A DNA stretch of 64,000 bases, taken from RPQJ01 sp963696545 (lineage in GTDB: Bacteria; Pseudomonadota; Gammaproteobacteria; Steroidobacterales; Steroidobacteraceae). The first letter of the stretch is position 1, and each line of letters starts with the position of its first letter. The DNA lies in NCBI GenBank assembly GCA_963696545.1, contig CAVOKQ010000014.1:1-64000 (forward strand). Reading direction: 5' to 3'. Shown piece by piece: positions 27,205 through 36,312 of this stretch. The notes beneath the pieces were generated by a model, which was not told where the DNA came from, searched no databases, and saw only the letters and a program-made list of their open reading frames with translations. A program made the position numbers and the translations under genes.

Positions 27205-28884
27205 GGGCTCGGGCCGCGGCTCCACGTAATAGCCGAACAGTTCCTGCGCCAGAGTCTTCTGCCGCTGCGTGTCCTCGAGGTGCGTCTGCACGGCGGCCGC
27301 TGCCACGCTCATGCGCGTGCCCGGCGGCAGCCAGTGCGATCGCGCCGTCCGCACGCGACTGCCCTCGATCCCGTGCGTGACGAGGAACGACAGGTACTCG
27401 CCCGCACGCGCCGCGCGCAGGCCGACCAGCAGGTTCACCTGCCCTTCGTGCGCGTCGGTCTCCGAGTTGACGCGTTCGTCGCAGATCACGTAGCAGGCAT
27501 CCTCGCGATCGCCGGGACCGAACAAGCCGGCGGCCGTCAGCGACTGCAGGAAGTCCTGCACCTGCCGCGTGAGCTTGTGCCACACGCTGCGATCGCCGGC
27601 CTCGAACACGGCCCAGCGTGTGCCGCGCTCGATGCTGCCCATCACCAGCAGCGCGCGCCGCCGCAGCGTCAGCAGCGAGCTGTCGGCGTTGCGCCCGGCG
27701 CCACCCGCGAGCGTGCGCAATGCATATCGGTGCTCGCCGGCGGTGCGCAGCGACTGCAGTGCATTGACGCCGTGCGCGGCCAGCCGCGACCGTTCGGCGT
27801 CGCTCAGCACGATCGCGGCTCGCGTCCCGGGCCGCAGCAGCAGTTCGTCGTCGGGTCCCGGTTGCCACGGCGAGCGCTGCTCGTCCAGCCGCGCGAGCAC
27901 GCCTGCGACGGCGCCGCAATTGGCGAACGGCTCGTAACGGCCCCGCAGCCGGTCGTAAGCGAGGATGCGAGGAAAACACATCAACGCCTGGTCGGACTGC
28001 AGGTCGAGCGCGCGCAGGCCCTTCAGCGCGTCGTCGCACGACTCCCACGCGGCGGGCGGATCCACGATCAGCATCGCGCGCAATTGCTGGCAGACGCGCG
28101 CGGCGACCACCAGCACGCTCGCGCCCACGTCGCGGTCGCGCGCCGGTGGCGGGACACACACGAAGTGGGCGTCGTCGCTCGCGCGGAGCGCGAACAGCCC
28201 GGTGCGGCGCTCGGGCGAGCCGATCAGGTCGTAGTCGGTCAGCGCCTCGCCGTCGTCGCCGTCCGCGTTCGAGCCGACGTAGCCGATCGGATGGCGCTCG
28301 CCGGCACGATAGGTCCGGTCCGGACGCACCGTCGGAACGTCGCCGCGCACGCGCACCAGCGTCGACTCCTGCAGCGCCGACGCGACGAAGCGCGCGGTGC
28401 CGGGAACGATCGACAGCCGGCGGAAGATCTCCTGGTCCTCGATGTGCTCCGAGCCTGCGGAGCGCACGCGCTGCACCACGAGGTTGAAACGGTCCTCCTC
28501 GTTCGCGCCGACGTTGTCGTAGTCGACGGACGCGCGCAGCGCCTCGCGCGATCCGGGGCTGCGCGCCTCCAGCGTGAGCGCGCCCTGCCCGCAAGGAAGC
28601 GTGATGGTCGCGGGTGCACCGCCGTTGCAGACACGCACGACGACGGCGCGGCGACCGCCATTGTCGAAGAACTGCTCGACGGCGTAGGGCATCGGGCTCG
28701 GCTGCCACAGTCCGCCGAACACCTGCTGGAACTCGGCGAAGCTGCGCACCGTGACCGGGTGATTCACCGGTCCGCGCAGCGTGCGGCCGATGAACGCGCA
28801 GGTCGACGTCGGCAACCGTGCGATGGCGTGGTCCGCTCCCGGAGCCTCCGCCACGACGATCCCGTTCAGGTTCGACTCCTGCAA
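27094..28884 (-). CDS. Phage tail-sheath-like protein (orphan)
   Basis: 596 residues. The N-terminal part is typical of contractile-tail sheath proteins: LPTSTCAFIGRTLRGPVNHP, then SFAEFQQVFGGLW and AVEQFFDNGGRRAVVVRV. The C-terminal sheath domain is also clear (RWAVFEAGDRSVWHKLTRQV, QDFLQSLTAAGLFG, GQVNLLVGLRAARAGEYLSF). About 80 extra residues, rich in proline and arginine, follow. No tube, baseplate, spike or ATPase gene is present nearby, so it is not part of a visible prophage or injection system. It starts 78 bases from a divergent transporter gene and ends inside the 3' end of the 5-oxoprolinase. Function unknown. Confidence 0.8.
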   Translation of the reverse strand: MQESNLNGIVVAEAPGADHAIARLPTSTCAFIGRTLRGPVNHPVTVRSFAEFQQVFGGLWQPSPMPYAVEQFFDNGGRRAVVVRVCNGGAPATITLPCGQGALTLEARSPGSREALRASVDYDNVGANEEDRFNLVVQRVRSAGSEHIEDQEIFRRLSIVPGTARFVASALQESTLVRVRGDVPTVRPDRTYRAGERHPIGYVGSNADGDDGEALTDYDLIGSPERRTGLFALRASDDAHFVCVPPPARDRDVGASVLVVAARVCQQLRAMLIVDPPAAWESCDDALKGLRALDLQSDQALMCFPRILAYDRLRGRYEPFANCGAVAGVLARLDEQRSPWQPGPDDELLLRPGTRAAIVLSDAERSRLAAHGVNALQSLRTAGEHRYALRTLAGGAGRNADSSLLTLRRRALLVMGSIERGTRWAVFEAGDRSVWHKLTRQVQDFLQSLTAAGLFGPGDREDACYVICDERVNSETDAHEGQVNLLVGLRAARAGEYLSFLVTHGIEGSRVRTARSHWLPPGTRMSVAAAAVQTHLEDTQRQKTLAQELFGYYVEPRPEPSTDTLALPPESPATGRRDLDAVARFYADLDRRGQRF

Positions 28885-28962
28885 TTCGATGCCCCCGCTC
28901 GCGCCGGGCGTACGTTAGCACAACTTCTTGTATCCTTGGCCGCCGTCTGACACCACCCATAG

Positions 28963-29919
28963 ATGCACGCCACCACTGGACGCTGGAAGCTCGGCCTCGC
29001 GCTCGCACTCGTGACCGCCGCGTGCTGGGGCCTGCTGCCGATCGCGCTCAGGATCCTGCTCGACGGCATGGATGCCTGGACGATCACCTGGTATCGATTC
29101 GCCGTGTCGGGAGTCGTGCTCGGGCTGTTCCTCGCGTGGCGCCGGCGCCTGCCGTTGCCGGTGCCGTTGAACCGGCGCGGCTGGGCGCTGTTCGCGGTCG
29201 CGCTCGCGGGACTGCTGGGCAACTACGTGCTCTACCTGTTCTCGCTCGAGCACACGGGCCCGACTGCCGCACAGGTGCTGATCCAGCTTGCGCCGGTCTT
29301 CCTGCTGTTCGGCGGACTGTTCGTGTTCCGCGAGCGGTTCGCGCCGCTGCAGTGGGCGGGGTTCGCGGTGCTGGCCTGCGGCCTGCTGCTCTACTTCCAC
29401 GACCGCCTGGCCCAGATCTTCACGCTGCAGGGCGAGCTCGGCGTCGCCGTCGCGGTGATGGTGCTCGCCGCCGTTTCGTGGGCGATCTACGGGCTCGCGC
29501 AGAAGCAGTTGCTGACCCAGCTTGCCTCGGAGCAGGTGCTCTTCCTGCTGTACGTGTGCGCGGTGCCGCTGCTGCTGCCTGCAGCGCACCCCGCACAGGT
29601 GCTCACGCTGGACCCGCTGCAGTTCTGGATGCTCGCGTTCTGCTGCGCCAATACCGTGGTCGCCTACGGCTGCTTCGCCGAGGCGCTGGAGCACTGGGAA
29701 GTATCGAGGGTGAGCGCGGTCGTGACGGTCGCACCGCTGGTGACGCTGGCCGGGATGCACGCTGCAAGCAATCTCTGGCCGGACAGCCTCGCGGCCGAGG
29801 GCCTTTCGTGGCTCAGCATCGGCGGAGCCCTGCTCGTCGTGACCGGAGCGATGACGACCGCGATCGGCGCACGAACGGTCAGCGGCGGGCGCGAGCCCCC
29901 GAGTCCGCAACCGGCTTGA
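28963..29919 (+). CDS. EamA/DMT-family transporter
   Basis: 318 residues, ten predicted helices in two EamA repeats (LGLALALVTAACWGLLPIAL; FLEHTGPTAAQ-type signature as SLEHTGPTAAQVLIQLAPVF; second repeat MVLAAVSWAIYGLAQKQLL). Inner-membrane exporter of unknown small molecules. It is about as distant from the first DMT transporter (10207) as typical paralogues. Its last 41 bases overlap the end of the convergent L,D-transpeptidase gene. Confidence 0.87.
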   Translation: MHATTGRWKLGLALALVTAACWGLLPIALRILLDGMDAWTITWYRFAVSGVVLGLFLAWRRRLPLPVPLNRRGWALFAVALAGLLGNYVLYLFSLEHTGPTAAQVLIQLAPVFLLFGGLFVFRERFAPLQWAGFAVLACGLLLYFHDRLAQIFTLQGELGVAVAVMVLAAVSWAIYGLAQKQLLTQLASEQVLFLLYVCAVPLLLPAAHPAQVLTLDPLQFWMLAFCCANTVVAYGCFAEALEHWEVSRVSAVVTVAPLVTLAGMHAASNLWPDSLAAEGLSWLSIGGALLVVTGAMTTAIGARTVSGGREPPSPQPA

Positions 29920-31066
29920 CGGTGGCCGTGCCTGGCGAGCCGTCGTCGCCATCCCAGTTCGAGCCCTGCGGCAGCTCGTTCTCCACGCGGCGCGCGGAGG
30001 CCAGGTACGAGTCGAGCGTGAGGCCGCGCTTCGTCACCGGTACCGAGATTCCCTTCGTCTGCGTGACGACCCGCTTGACGAGGTCCCAGTTCACCGCGCC
30101 GGCGTGGGCTCTCGTCTGCTGCCACATCTGGTTCGCCAGGCGATCGTCGAACACCACGGGCGGCGGAGCGACGCTCTCGTCCTCGCCCTCGACCACCGGC
30201 GGATACGACTGCACGTAGAGGTTGTTGCCCTGCCAGCGGTACAGCAGCGGCTGGTTCACGACCGTCACCTTCGTGCCGACCGCAATCATCGGGAACAGCG
30301 CCGCAATGTCCTCCGGGTACAGCCGGATGCAGCCGTGGCTGGCGCGCATGCCGACACCGGGGGGCTTGTTCGTGCCGTGGATCAGGTAGCTCGGCCAGCC
30401 GAGGTTCATCGCGTACGCGCCGAGCGGGTTGTCGGGCCCGGCGGGCACGCGGGCCGGCAGCGGGTCGCCTTTCTTCGCGTGCTCCTTGCGCACCGAGTCC
30501 GGCGGAGTCCACATCGGGTCCTTGCGCTTCGAGACCACCGTGGTCGAGCCGATCGGCGTCGCCCAGCCGACCTTGCCGACGCCGATCGGATAGGTGATCA
30601 CTACCCGCTGCTCGCCCTTCTTCGGTTTCGGAAAGTAGAAGAGCCGCATGGCCGCGACGTTGATGACGATGCCGTCGGCCGGTGCGTCGGGCAGCACCCA
30701 CTGCGTCGGCAGGATGATTCGTGTTCCCTCGCCTGGCAGCCATGGGTCGACGCCCGGGTTCGCGCGGATCAGTTCGTCGTAACCGACGTCGAAGCGGCGC
30801 GCGATGTCCGCGAGCGTGTCCTCGTGCCGCGACTGCGTGACCTGCACTTCGCCGAGCACACCCGTCTTCTTCGGGTCGAACGGAAACCGGTGCATGGCGA
30901 CCGGGGCGACGACCGGTGGCGGCTCCGGCGCCGCTTGCGGTGCGCGCGGAGGTGGTGGCGGCGGAGCCTCCGGTGCGAACGTGGCGCAGCCGCCCAGCGC
31001 GAGCACCGCGCCGAGCGCGAATGCGCGCATTGCAACAACGGGGCCAGCCGTGGGTTCGCGGAACAT
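29879..31066 (-). CDS. L,D-transpeptidase (YkuD) lipoprotein with LysM-like domain
   Basis: 395 residues from ATG at 31066, which has GAGGT upstream; ATG at 31030 is possible. A lipobox (LALGGC, Cys27) suggests outer-membrane or periplasmic anchoring. After a proline-rich linker, residues about 68-120 form a LysM-like module (HEDTLADIARRFDVGYDELI). The YkuD domain follows, with the catalytic motif HGTNKPPGVG at 230 and SHGCIRLYPED with Cys246. It is of the ErfK/YbiS type that cross-links peptidoglycan or attaches lipoproteins to it. A C-terminal extension of ~110 residues has no recognised domain. It is downstream of the lemA-TPM-TPM set. Confidence 0.88.
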   Translation of the reverse strand: MFREPTAGPVVAMRAFALGAVLALGGCATFAPEAPPPPPPRAPQAAPEPPPVVAPVAMHRFPFDPKKTGVLGEVQVTQSRHEDTLADIARRFDVGYDELIRANPGVDPWLPGEGTRIILPTQWVLPDAPADGIVINVAAMRLFYFPKPKKGEQRVVITYPIGVGKVGWATPIGSTTVVSKRKDPMWTPPDSVRKEHAKKGDPLPARVPAGPDNPLGAYAMNLGWPSYLIHGTNKPPGVGMRASHGCIRLYPEDIAALFPMIAVGTKVTVVNQPLLYRWQGNNLYVQSYPPVVEGEDESVAPPPVVFDDRLANQMWQQTRAHAGAVNWDLVKRVVTQTKGISVPVTKRGLTLDSYLASARRVENELPQGSNWDGDDGSPGTATVKPVADSGARARR

Positions 31067-31100
31067 CACTGCATCGTACCTCGTGATCGGAACCGGCGCG

Positions 31101-31604
31101 TCACAACAGCGTGGGCCGGTTCGGCAATTCGTCCGGATTGCGTGCCCCGGGCGCGAGCGGGAAGTGCCGCGCGACGACCTCGCCGACGAGGCGTACGCAC
31201 TCGACAGCCCCGCCCTCGAAGTCACCCGCGCGGAACCGCATGTCCATCGCGTCGCAGATGGCGGACCACTCTTCGGGCGGGACCTTGCCGTTGAAGCCGC
31301 GGTCCGCAACGATCTCCACGTCCCGGTCCGCGAGCAGCACGTAGATCAGCACGCCGTTGTTCGCCTCGGTATCCCAGACGCCGAGCGCGGCGAACACCCG
31401 GAGCGCCCGTTGCCGCGGCGTCATGCCGCCCCACACGTCGGACGGCTCGAGCGACGCCTCGATGGCGAAGCGCACCTCGCCGGAGTGCATCCGCTCCGTT
31501 TCCGTGATGGCCACCTCGATGGCCCCGAGCGTCGACGGCGGGAAGGCGCGGAGCATGTCGCCACGCGTCGAGAACAGGTGCCGGAACCAGCGTCCCCAGT
31601 CCAT
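31101..31604 (-). CDS. TPM-domain protein (short form)
   Basis: 167 residues forming one TPM domain: LGAIEVAITETERMHSGEVR, then LGVWDTEANNGVLIYVLLAD and DVEIVADRGFNGKVPPEEW. No signal peptide or membrane helix, unlike its neighbour. TPM domains in plants act in photosystem II repair; bacterial roles are not settled. It begins 3 bases after the larger TPM gene, so the two are translated together. Confidence 0.85.
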   Translation of the reverse strand: MDWGRWFRHLFSTRGDMLRAFPPSTLGAIEVAITETERMHSGEVRFAIEASLEPSDVWGGMTPRQRALRVFAALGVWDTEANNGVLIYVLLADRDVEIVADRGFNGKVPPEEWSAICDAMDMRFRAGDFEGGAVECVRLVGEVVARHFPLAPGARNPDELPNRPTLL

Positions 31605-31607
31605 TTG

Positions 31608-32546
31608 CTACCAGCTCCCCGAGGCGCCGCCGCCACCGAATCCGCCACCACCGCCGCTCCAGCCACCGCCGCCGAAGCCGCCTCCACCACCGAAGCCACC
31701 ACCGCCCCAGCCGCCGGGATAGCCCCAGCCGCGGTCGTGCCTGCGGCTGTACCAGCCGTTGCCGCCGGGCCCCGGACCGCCACCGCCGACTCCGCCGAGC
31801 AGCGCGAAGATGAACGCGAGCACGCCCGCGACGAACGACACGCCGAGGATGCCGACCAGCAGCCACGTCAGGAACCCGACCAGGCCGCCCGTGGCGAGCG
31901 CGCCGCCGACGCGGCCGAACATGCGGCGGAAGATCGAGCCGCCGACCATCGCGAAGATGAACAGGAACGGCAGCAGCGTGAAGAGTCCCGGCACGGCGTG
32001 CGCCGGCGAACTCCGCTCGGGTTCCGGCAACGGCTCGCCTTCGATGACTCGCAGCATGCGGTCGACGCCCGCCGAGATGCCGCCGTAGAAGTCGCCGCTG
32101 CGGAACTGCGGCACGATCACTTCATCGATGATGCGGTTCGCCGTCGCATCGGGCAGCGCACCCTCGAGGCCGTAGCCGACCTCGATGCGGAGCTTGCGAT
32201 CGTCCTTGGCGACGATCAGCACCGCGCCGTCGTCGATGCCCTTCCGTCCGAGCTTCCACGCATCGCCGACGCGGATCGCGTACTGCTCGATGACCTCGGG
32301 CTCGGTCGTGGGCACGATCAGCACCGCGACCTGGCTGCCCTTCGCCTGCTCGAACGCCCGCAGCTTCGCTTCGAGCGCGGCCGCCTGGTCGGGCGTCAGC
32401 GTACCCGTGAGGTCGGTGACCGGCGCGCGCAGCGCAGGCACCTCGACCAGGGCCTGGGCGTGCGCGAACCCCGCCAGCAGCAGCACGGCGGCGGCGAGGG
32501 TCGCCGCCGCCGTGCGACGCAGCCAGCTTCCTGCGAGGACAGTCAA
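31608..32546 (-). CDS. TPM-domain membrane protein with glycine-rich tail (YgcG type)
   Basis: 312 residues. Signal peptide (LRRTAAATLAAAVLLLAGFAHA), TPM domain at about 35-175 (VTDLTGTLTPDQAAALEAKL; DDGAVLIVAKDDRKLRIEVG; YGLEGALPDATANRIIDEVI), then two or three transmembrane helices, and a glycine/tryptophan-rich end (GGGGFGGGGGFGGGG). This layout is the standard YgcG-type protein encoded with LemA. The TPM domain should face the periplasm. Function unclear, possibly envelope stress or protein quality control. Confidence 0.9.
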   Translation of the reverse strand: MTVLAGSWLRRTAAATLAAAVLLLAGFAHAQALVEVPALRAPVTDLTGTLTPDQAAALEAKLRAFEQAKGSQVAVLIVPTTEPEVIEQYAIRVGDAWKLGRKGIDDGAVLIVAKDDRKLRIEVGYGLEGALPDATANRIIDEVIVPQFRSGDFYGGISAGVDRMLRVIEGEPLPEPERSSPAHAVPGLFTLLPFLFIFAMVGGSIFRRMFGRVGGALATGGLVGFLTWLLVGILGVSFVAGVLAFIFALLGGVGGGGPGPGGNGWYSRRHDRGWGYPGGWGGGGFGGGGGFGGGGWSGGGGGFGGGGASGSW

Positions 32547-32583
32547 TGGGAAAGACGCGCCGCGCGAGCGGCGCGTCCGTTCC

Positions 32584-33192
32584 TCAATTCGTCGCGGGCG
32601 CCTGGGCCGGCGCCGTGCTGAAGTCCACGGTCGGCGGCTTCGCGATCGCCGCTTCGTTCTCGACCGTGAAGTTCGGCTTCACCTTGTACCCGAACAGCAT
32701 CGCCGTCAGGTTGGTCGGGAACTGGCGCACGGTGACGTTGAAGTCCTGCACCGCCTGGATGTAGCGGTTGCGCGCCACGGTGATGCGGTTCTCGGTTCCC
32801 TCGAGCTGCGCCTGCAGGTCGCGGAAATTCTGGTCCGACTTGAGCTCGGGGTATTTCTCCACCACGACCATCAGCCGCGACAGCGCGCTCGACACCTCGC
32901 CCTGCGCCGCCTGGAACTGCTTCAGCGATTCCGGATCGTTCGCGTCGACCTTGACCTGCGTGGCCTTGGCGCGCGCCTCGGTCACGCCGATCAGCACGGC
33001 CTGCTCCTGCGCGGCGAAACCCTTCACCGTGTTGACCAGGTTCGGTATCAGGTCGGCACGGCGCTGGTACTGGTTCACGACCTCGGACCAGGCCGACTTC
33101 ACCTGCTCGTCCTGCACCTGCAGGGTGTTGTAGCCGCAGGCCGACAGGAAGAAGCTCGCAAACACGAGCGCGGCAATTTTCAGGGCACGCAT
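32584..33192 (-). CDS. lemA: LemA family protein
   Basis: 202 residues from ATG at 33192, with a strong AAGGAGG. The N-terminal hydrophobic segment ends in SACGYNTLQ, so it is membrane anchored and may be a lipoprotein (Cys19). The family core is QDEQVKSAWSEVVNQYQRRA, DLIPNLVNTVKGFAAQEQAV and the helical TENRITVARNRYIQAVQDFN. LemA and TPM proteins are commonly adjacent, as here (37 bases to the TPM gene). Molecular function unknown. Confidence 0.93.
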   Translation of the reverse strand: MRALKIAALVFASFFLSACGYNTLQVQDEQVKSAWSEVVNQYQRRADLIPNLVNTVKGFAAQEQAVLIGVTEARAKATQVKVDANDPESLKQFQAAQGEVSSALSRLMVVVEKYPELKSDQNFRDLQAQLEGTENRITVARNRYIQAVQDFNVTVRQFPTNLTAMLFGYKVKPNFTVENEAAIAKPPTVDFSTAPAQAPATN

Positions 33193-33280
33193 CGAAGGTC
33201 CTCCTTGCGCATGACGGGCAGCGCGTCTTGGTGCGCCATTATGGGGCGATTCTGTCAAATCTCCAGTTCCGCTGGGCATG

Positions 33281-35416
33281 TCACCAGATCCGCACCATCT
33301 GGTCCTGCGGCAGGTACAGCTTGTCGCCCGGCTTCACGTCGAACGCCGACTCGAACTGGGGCATGTTCCGGACGATGCCGTTGACCCGGTACTCGGACGG
33401 GCTGTGCGGGTCGGTGAGCAGCCGCTTGCGCAACTCGTCCTCGCGGAACTTGCGCGCCCAGATCTGGGCCCAGCCGATGAAGAAGCGCTGGTCGCCGGTG
33501 AAGCCTTCGAGCACGGGCGCCTGCCCCCCGCCGAGTGTCCGGCGGTAGGCCTTGTACGACACGGCCAGGCCCGACAGGTCGCCGATGTTCTCGCCGAGCG
33601 TGAGCTTGCCGTTGACGTTCATGCCGGGCAGCGGGCTGTAGGCGGCGTACTGGTCCACCAGCCGGCCGGCGCGCCCCTGGAACTTGGCGTCGTCGTCGGC
33701 CGTCCACCAGTCGCGGAGCGTCCCGCCGCCGTCGAACTTGCGTCCCTGGTCGTCGAAGCCGTGGCTGATCTCGTGGCCGATCACGGCGCCGATGCCGCCG
33801 TAATTGACCGCGTCATCCGCCTTCGCGTCGAAGAACGGCGGCTGCAGGATCGCCGCCGGGAACACGATCTCGTTCGCGAGCGGGCTGTAGTAGGCGTTCA
33901 CCGTCTGCGGCGTCATGCCCCACTCGGTGCGATCCACCGGCTTGCCGAGCTTGGCAAACTCGTGCCTGCGATTCGCCTCGCGAGTGCCCATGACGTTGCC
34001 GGCCAGGTCGTCGCGACGGATCTTCACGTCCGGCGCCGGCTGCCACTTGTCCGGGTAACCGATCTTGACGGTGATCTTCGCGAGCTTGTCGTGGGCTGCG
34101 CGACGCGTGTCGGGCCCCATCCACTCGAGTTCGTCGATCGAGCTGCCGAACGTGGCGAGCAGGTTCTGCACCAGCACGCTCATGCGCTGCTTCGACTCGG
34201 GCGGAAAGTACTTGCCGACGTACAGCCGGCCGAGCATCTCGCCCATCACGAAATCGACCTGCTGCAGCGCCCGCTTCGAGCGTGGCCGCATCTCCGGCAC
34301 GCCCGTAAGCGTGCGCTCGTGGAAGTCAAAGGCCGCCTGCTCGTACTTGCCACCCATCAGCGGTGCGTAGTCGTCGGTCACGCGCGTGCGGAGGTAGTCC
34401 TTCCAGGTCTCGAGCGGCACGTCGCGCACGGCCGCAGCCATCGCCTTGAAGTAGGTCGGCTGCCCGACGATCAGCTTCGGTTGGCCCGGGATGCCCGCGG
34501 CCGCAAGCCAGCGCGACCAGTCGAACCCCGGTGTCAGCTTCGAGGCGCCCTGCAGGTCGAACGGGTTGTAGGCCTTCACCGGGTCGCGCAGCTCCTCCTT
34601 CGGCCACTGCGCGCGTGCGAGCCGCGTCTCGAGAGCCAGCACGCTCTTCGCCGAAGCCGCGGCGTTCGGCCGTCCGGCCAGCGTGAGCAGGTCGCGCAGG
34701 TAGGTTTCGTACTTGCCGCGCACTTCGCCGAAGCGTCCTTCGCTCTTCAGGTAGTAATCGCGGTCCGGCATGCCGAGGCCGAACTGGTCCACGTACAGCG
34801 CGTTTGCATCCGGGCTCTTCGCGTCCGCGTTCACGGTCGCCACCAGCGGCGCGGCCACGCCGAACGGGCCGAGACCCGTGCCGGTCGGCGGCGGAATCAC
34901 GAGCCTGAGCTGCGTGCGGCCGAAGTAATCGACCAGCGCGCCGCGGTCACTGATCGCGTCGATCACGGCGAGCTCCTTCCGGAGCGCGCCCGGTCCCGCA
35001 CGCTCGGCGGCGGCCTCATCCATGTAGCTCGCGTAGAAGTCGCCGATCATCTGGCCGTCGCTGCCGGCCGGACCGGGAGCGGCAGCTGCCTGCTCGACGA
35101 TCGCATGCAGGTTGCGCTCGACTCCGTCCGTCAGCATCGCGAACGTGCCGTAGTTCGACCTGTCCGGCGGGATCTGGGTCTTCTCGAGCCACGTGCCGTT
35201 CACATAGCGGTAGAAGTCGTCCTGCGGGCGCACGCCGCGATCGAAGTTCGCGAGGATCACGCCCGAGTCCATCGCTGGGGCGGTCGGCGCAGGAGTTGCC
35301 GCGGCCGCCGGGGCTGGCCCCGAAGCGGCGCCCTGTGTCGGCCGGGTCGTAGCCGGCGGATTGCCGGCGCAGGCGGTAAGCGTGAGCAGGCAGGCGATCG
35401 GCAGCGACCAGCGCAT
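33281..35416 (-). CDS. M13-family (neprilysin-type) zinc metallopeptidase lipoprotein
   Basis: 711 residues from ATG at 35416. The signal peptide ends in a lipobox (LTACAGNP, Cys16). The M13 N-terminal domain begins GVRPQDDFYRYVNGTWLEKT. Zinc motif HEISHGFDDQGRKFD lies at about residue 549, the third ligand Glu is in LGENIGDLSGL, and substrate-binding NAYYSPLANEIVFPAAIL precedes it. It ends in VRIW, the family signature at the C-terminus (usually CxVW in animals). Likely a periplasmic oligopeptidase. It stands alone between lemA and the methyltransferase gene, on the same strand. Confidence 0.95.
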   Translation of the reverse strand: MRWSLPIACLLTLTACAGNPPATTRPTQGAASGPAPAAAATPAPTAPAMDSGVILANFDRGVRPQDDFYRYVNGTWLEKTQIPPDRSNYGTFAMLTDGVERNLHAIVEQAAAAPGPAGSDGQMIGDFYASYMDEAAAERAGPGALRKELAVIDAISDRGALVDYFGRTQLRLVIPPPTGTGLGPFGVAAPLVATVNADAKSPDANALYVDQFGLGMPDRDYYLKSEGRFGEVRGKYETYLRDLLTLAGRPNAAASAKSVLALETRLARAQWPKEELRDPVKAYNPFDLQGASKLTPGFDWSRWLAAAGIPGQPKLIVGQPTYFKAMAAAVRDVPLETWKDYLRTRVTDDYAPLMGGKYEQAAFDFHERTLTGVPEMRPRSKRALQQVDFVMGEMLGRLYVGKYFPPESKQRMSVLVQNLLATFGSSIDELEWMGPDTRRAAHDKLAKITVKIGYPDKWQPAPDVKIRRDDLAGNVMGTREANRRHEFAKLGKPVDRTEWGMTPQTVNAYYSPLANEIVFPAAILQPPFFDAKADDAVNYGGIGAVIGHEISHGFDDQGRKFDGGGTLRDWWTADDDAKFQGRAGRLVDQYAAYSPLPGMNVNGKLTLGENIGDLSGLAVSYKAYRRTLGGGQAPVLEGFTGDQRFFIGWAQIWARKFREDELRKRLLTDPHSPSEYRVNGIVRNMPQFESAFDVKPGDKLYLPQDQMVRIW

Positions 35417-35486
35417 GTTGAGGCTCCTCGGGTGACTGCGGGGTCCGCGGCTCGGGCCCGCCGAAAGGGGGCCGATTATAGAGGAA

Positions 35487-36228
35487 TCAGGCCCGGCCGA
35501 GCCGCAGGTGGATCGGCCAGCGGAGCCTGCGCGGCCCCCCATCCGGCCAGGCCTCGAGCAGGTCGTGCCGCAGCGACGGCAGCGGATCGCGGCCGACCCG
35601 GTCCTTGTAGCGCTGCACCGACGACCACGTAGTGAGGTAACCCATCACCTGGTCGAGGTCCCAGTCGGTGTCGAGCACGAATACCGGGGGCGACTCTTCC
35701 CGCCACGGAAATGGCAGCGTGCGATAACCCTCTTCGACGTAGCGGCGCTCGGGCGGCCAGTAGTGACCGACAACCCCCGAGTAGAAGTGATCGATCAGGG
35801 CATCCACTGTCGCGTCGACGCGGAACTTCTCGTATGTCCACGCCGCAACGACCCCGCCGGGCACGAGCACGCGCCGGCACTCCGCGTTGAAGCGATCGAA
35901 GTCGAACCAGTGCGCCGCCTGCGCCGACGCCACCAGTGATGCCGAACGATCGGCAAGCGGCAGTCGCTCCGCGGTCGCGACGACATAGTCGACGGCGCGG
36001 GCTCGCCGCGGCGTTTCGGACCTGGCTCAGGCTGCCATCGACCGCGAGCACACGATCGAAATGAATCGCGAGCGCGACCGCGGCCTGGCCGTTGCCGGTG
36101 GCGCAGTCGAGCGCGAGTCGGCGATCCGGCGCCCGGGCGGCGACCCACGCGACCAGCTCCGGCGGATAGCCGGGACGGTAGCGGCTGTAGGCCGCGGACT
36201 GCCGCGAGAAATGATCCTTGAACGACAT
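35487..36228 (-). CDS. Class I SAM-dependent methyltransferase, one frameshift
   Basis: ATG at 36228 begins SFKDHFSRQSAAYSRYRPGY, the usual start of a Methyltransf_11 family (often annotated with trans-aconitate-like or UbiE-like enzymes). The SAM motif is LALDCATGNGQAAVALAIHF and DRVLAVDGSLSQ. The frame breaks near 36020; the next frame goes on with VVATAERLPLADRSASLVAS, AQAAHWFDFDRFNAECRRVL and ends WPIHLRLGRA. Corrected length is about 247 residues. Substrate unknown. Confidence 0.82.
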
Positions 36229-36312
36229 TGACGAGGTTCCGGGAGCGCGATCGTGCTCGCGCATCGCGGCCGTTGCAACGGCCGGCACGGCCGTAGACTA
36301 GAATCCGCGCCC

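Noticed and set aside
27094..28884. Prophage or contractile injection system
   Set aside because: Only the sheath-like gene is present; no other phage, tail or integrase gene in the window.
27280..28950. A 556-codon plus-strand frame opposite the sheath gene
   Set aside because: Shadow composition; no domain; the sheath reading is supported by motifs.
30804..32621. A 605-codon plus-strand frame opposite the TPM genes
   Set aside because: Includes an alanine/threonine stretch made by the glycine-rich tail read backwards; not a real protein.
33278..35632. A 784-codon open frame on the plus strand opposite the M13 peptidase
   Set aside because: Its arginine, histidine and valine-rich composition is that of a high-GC antisense shadow; the minus strand has an intact metallopeptidase.
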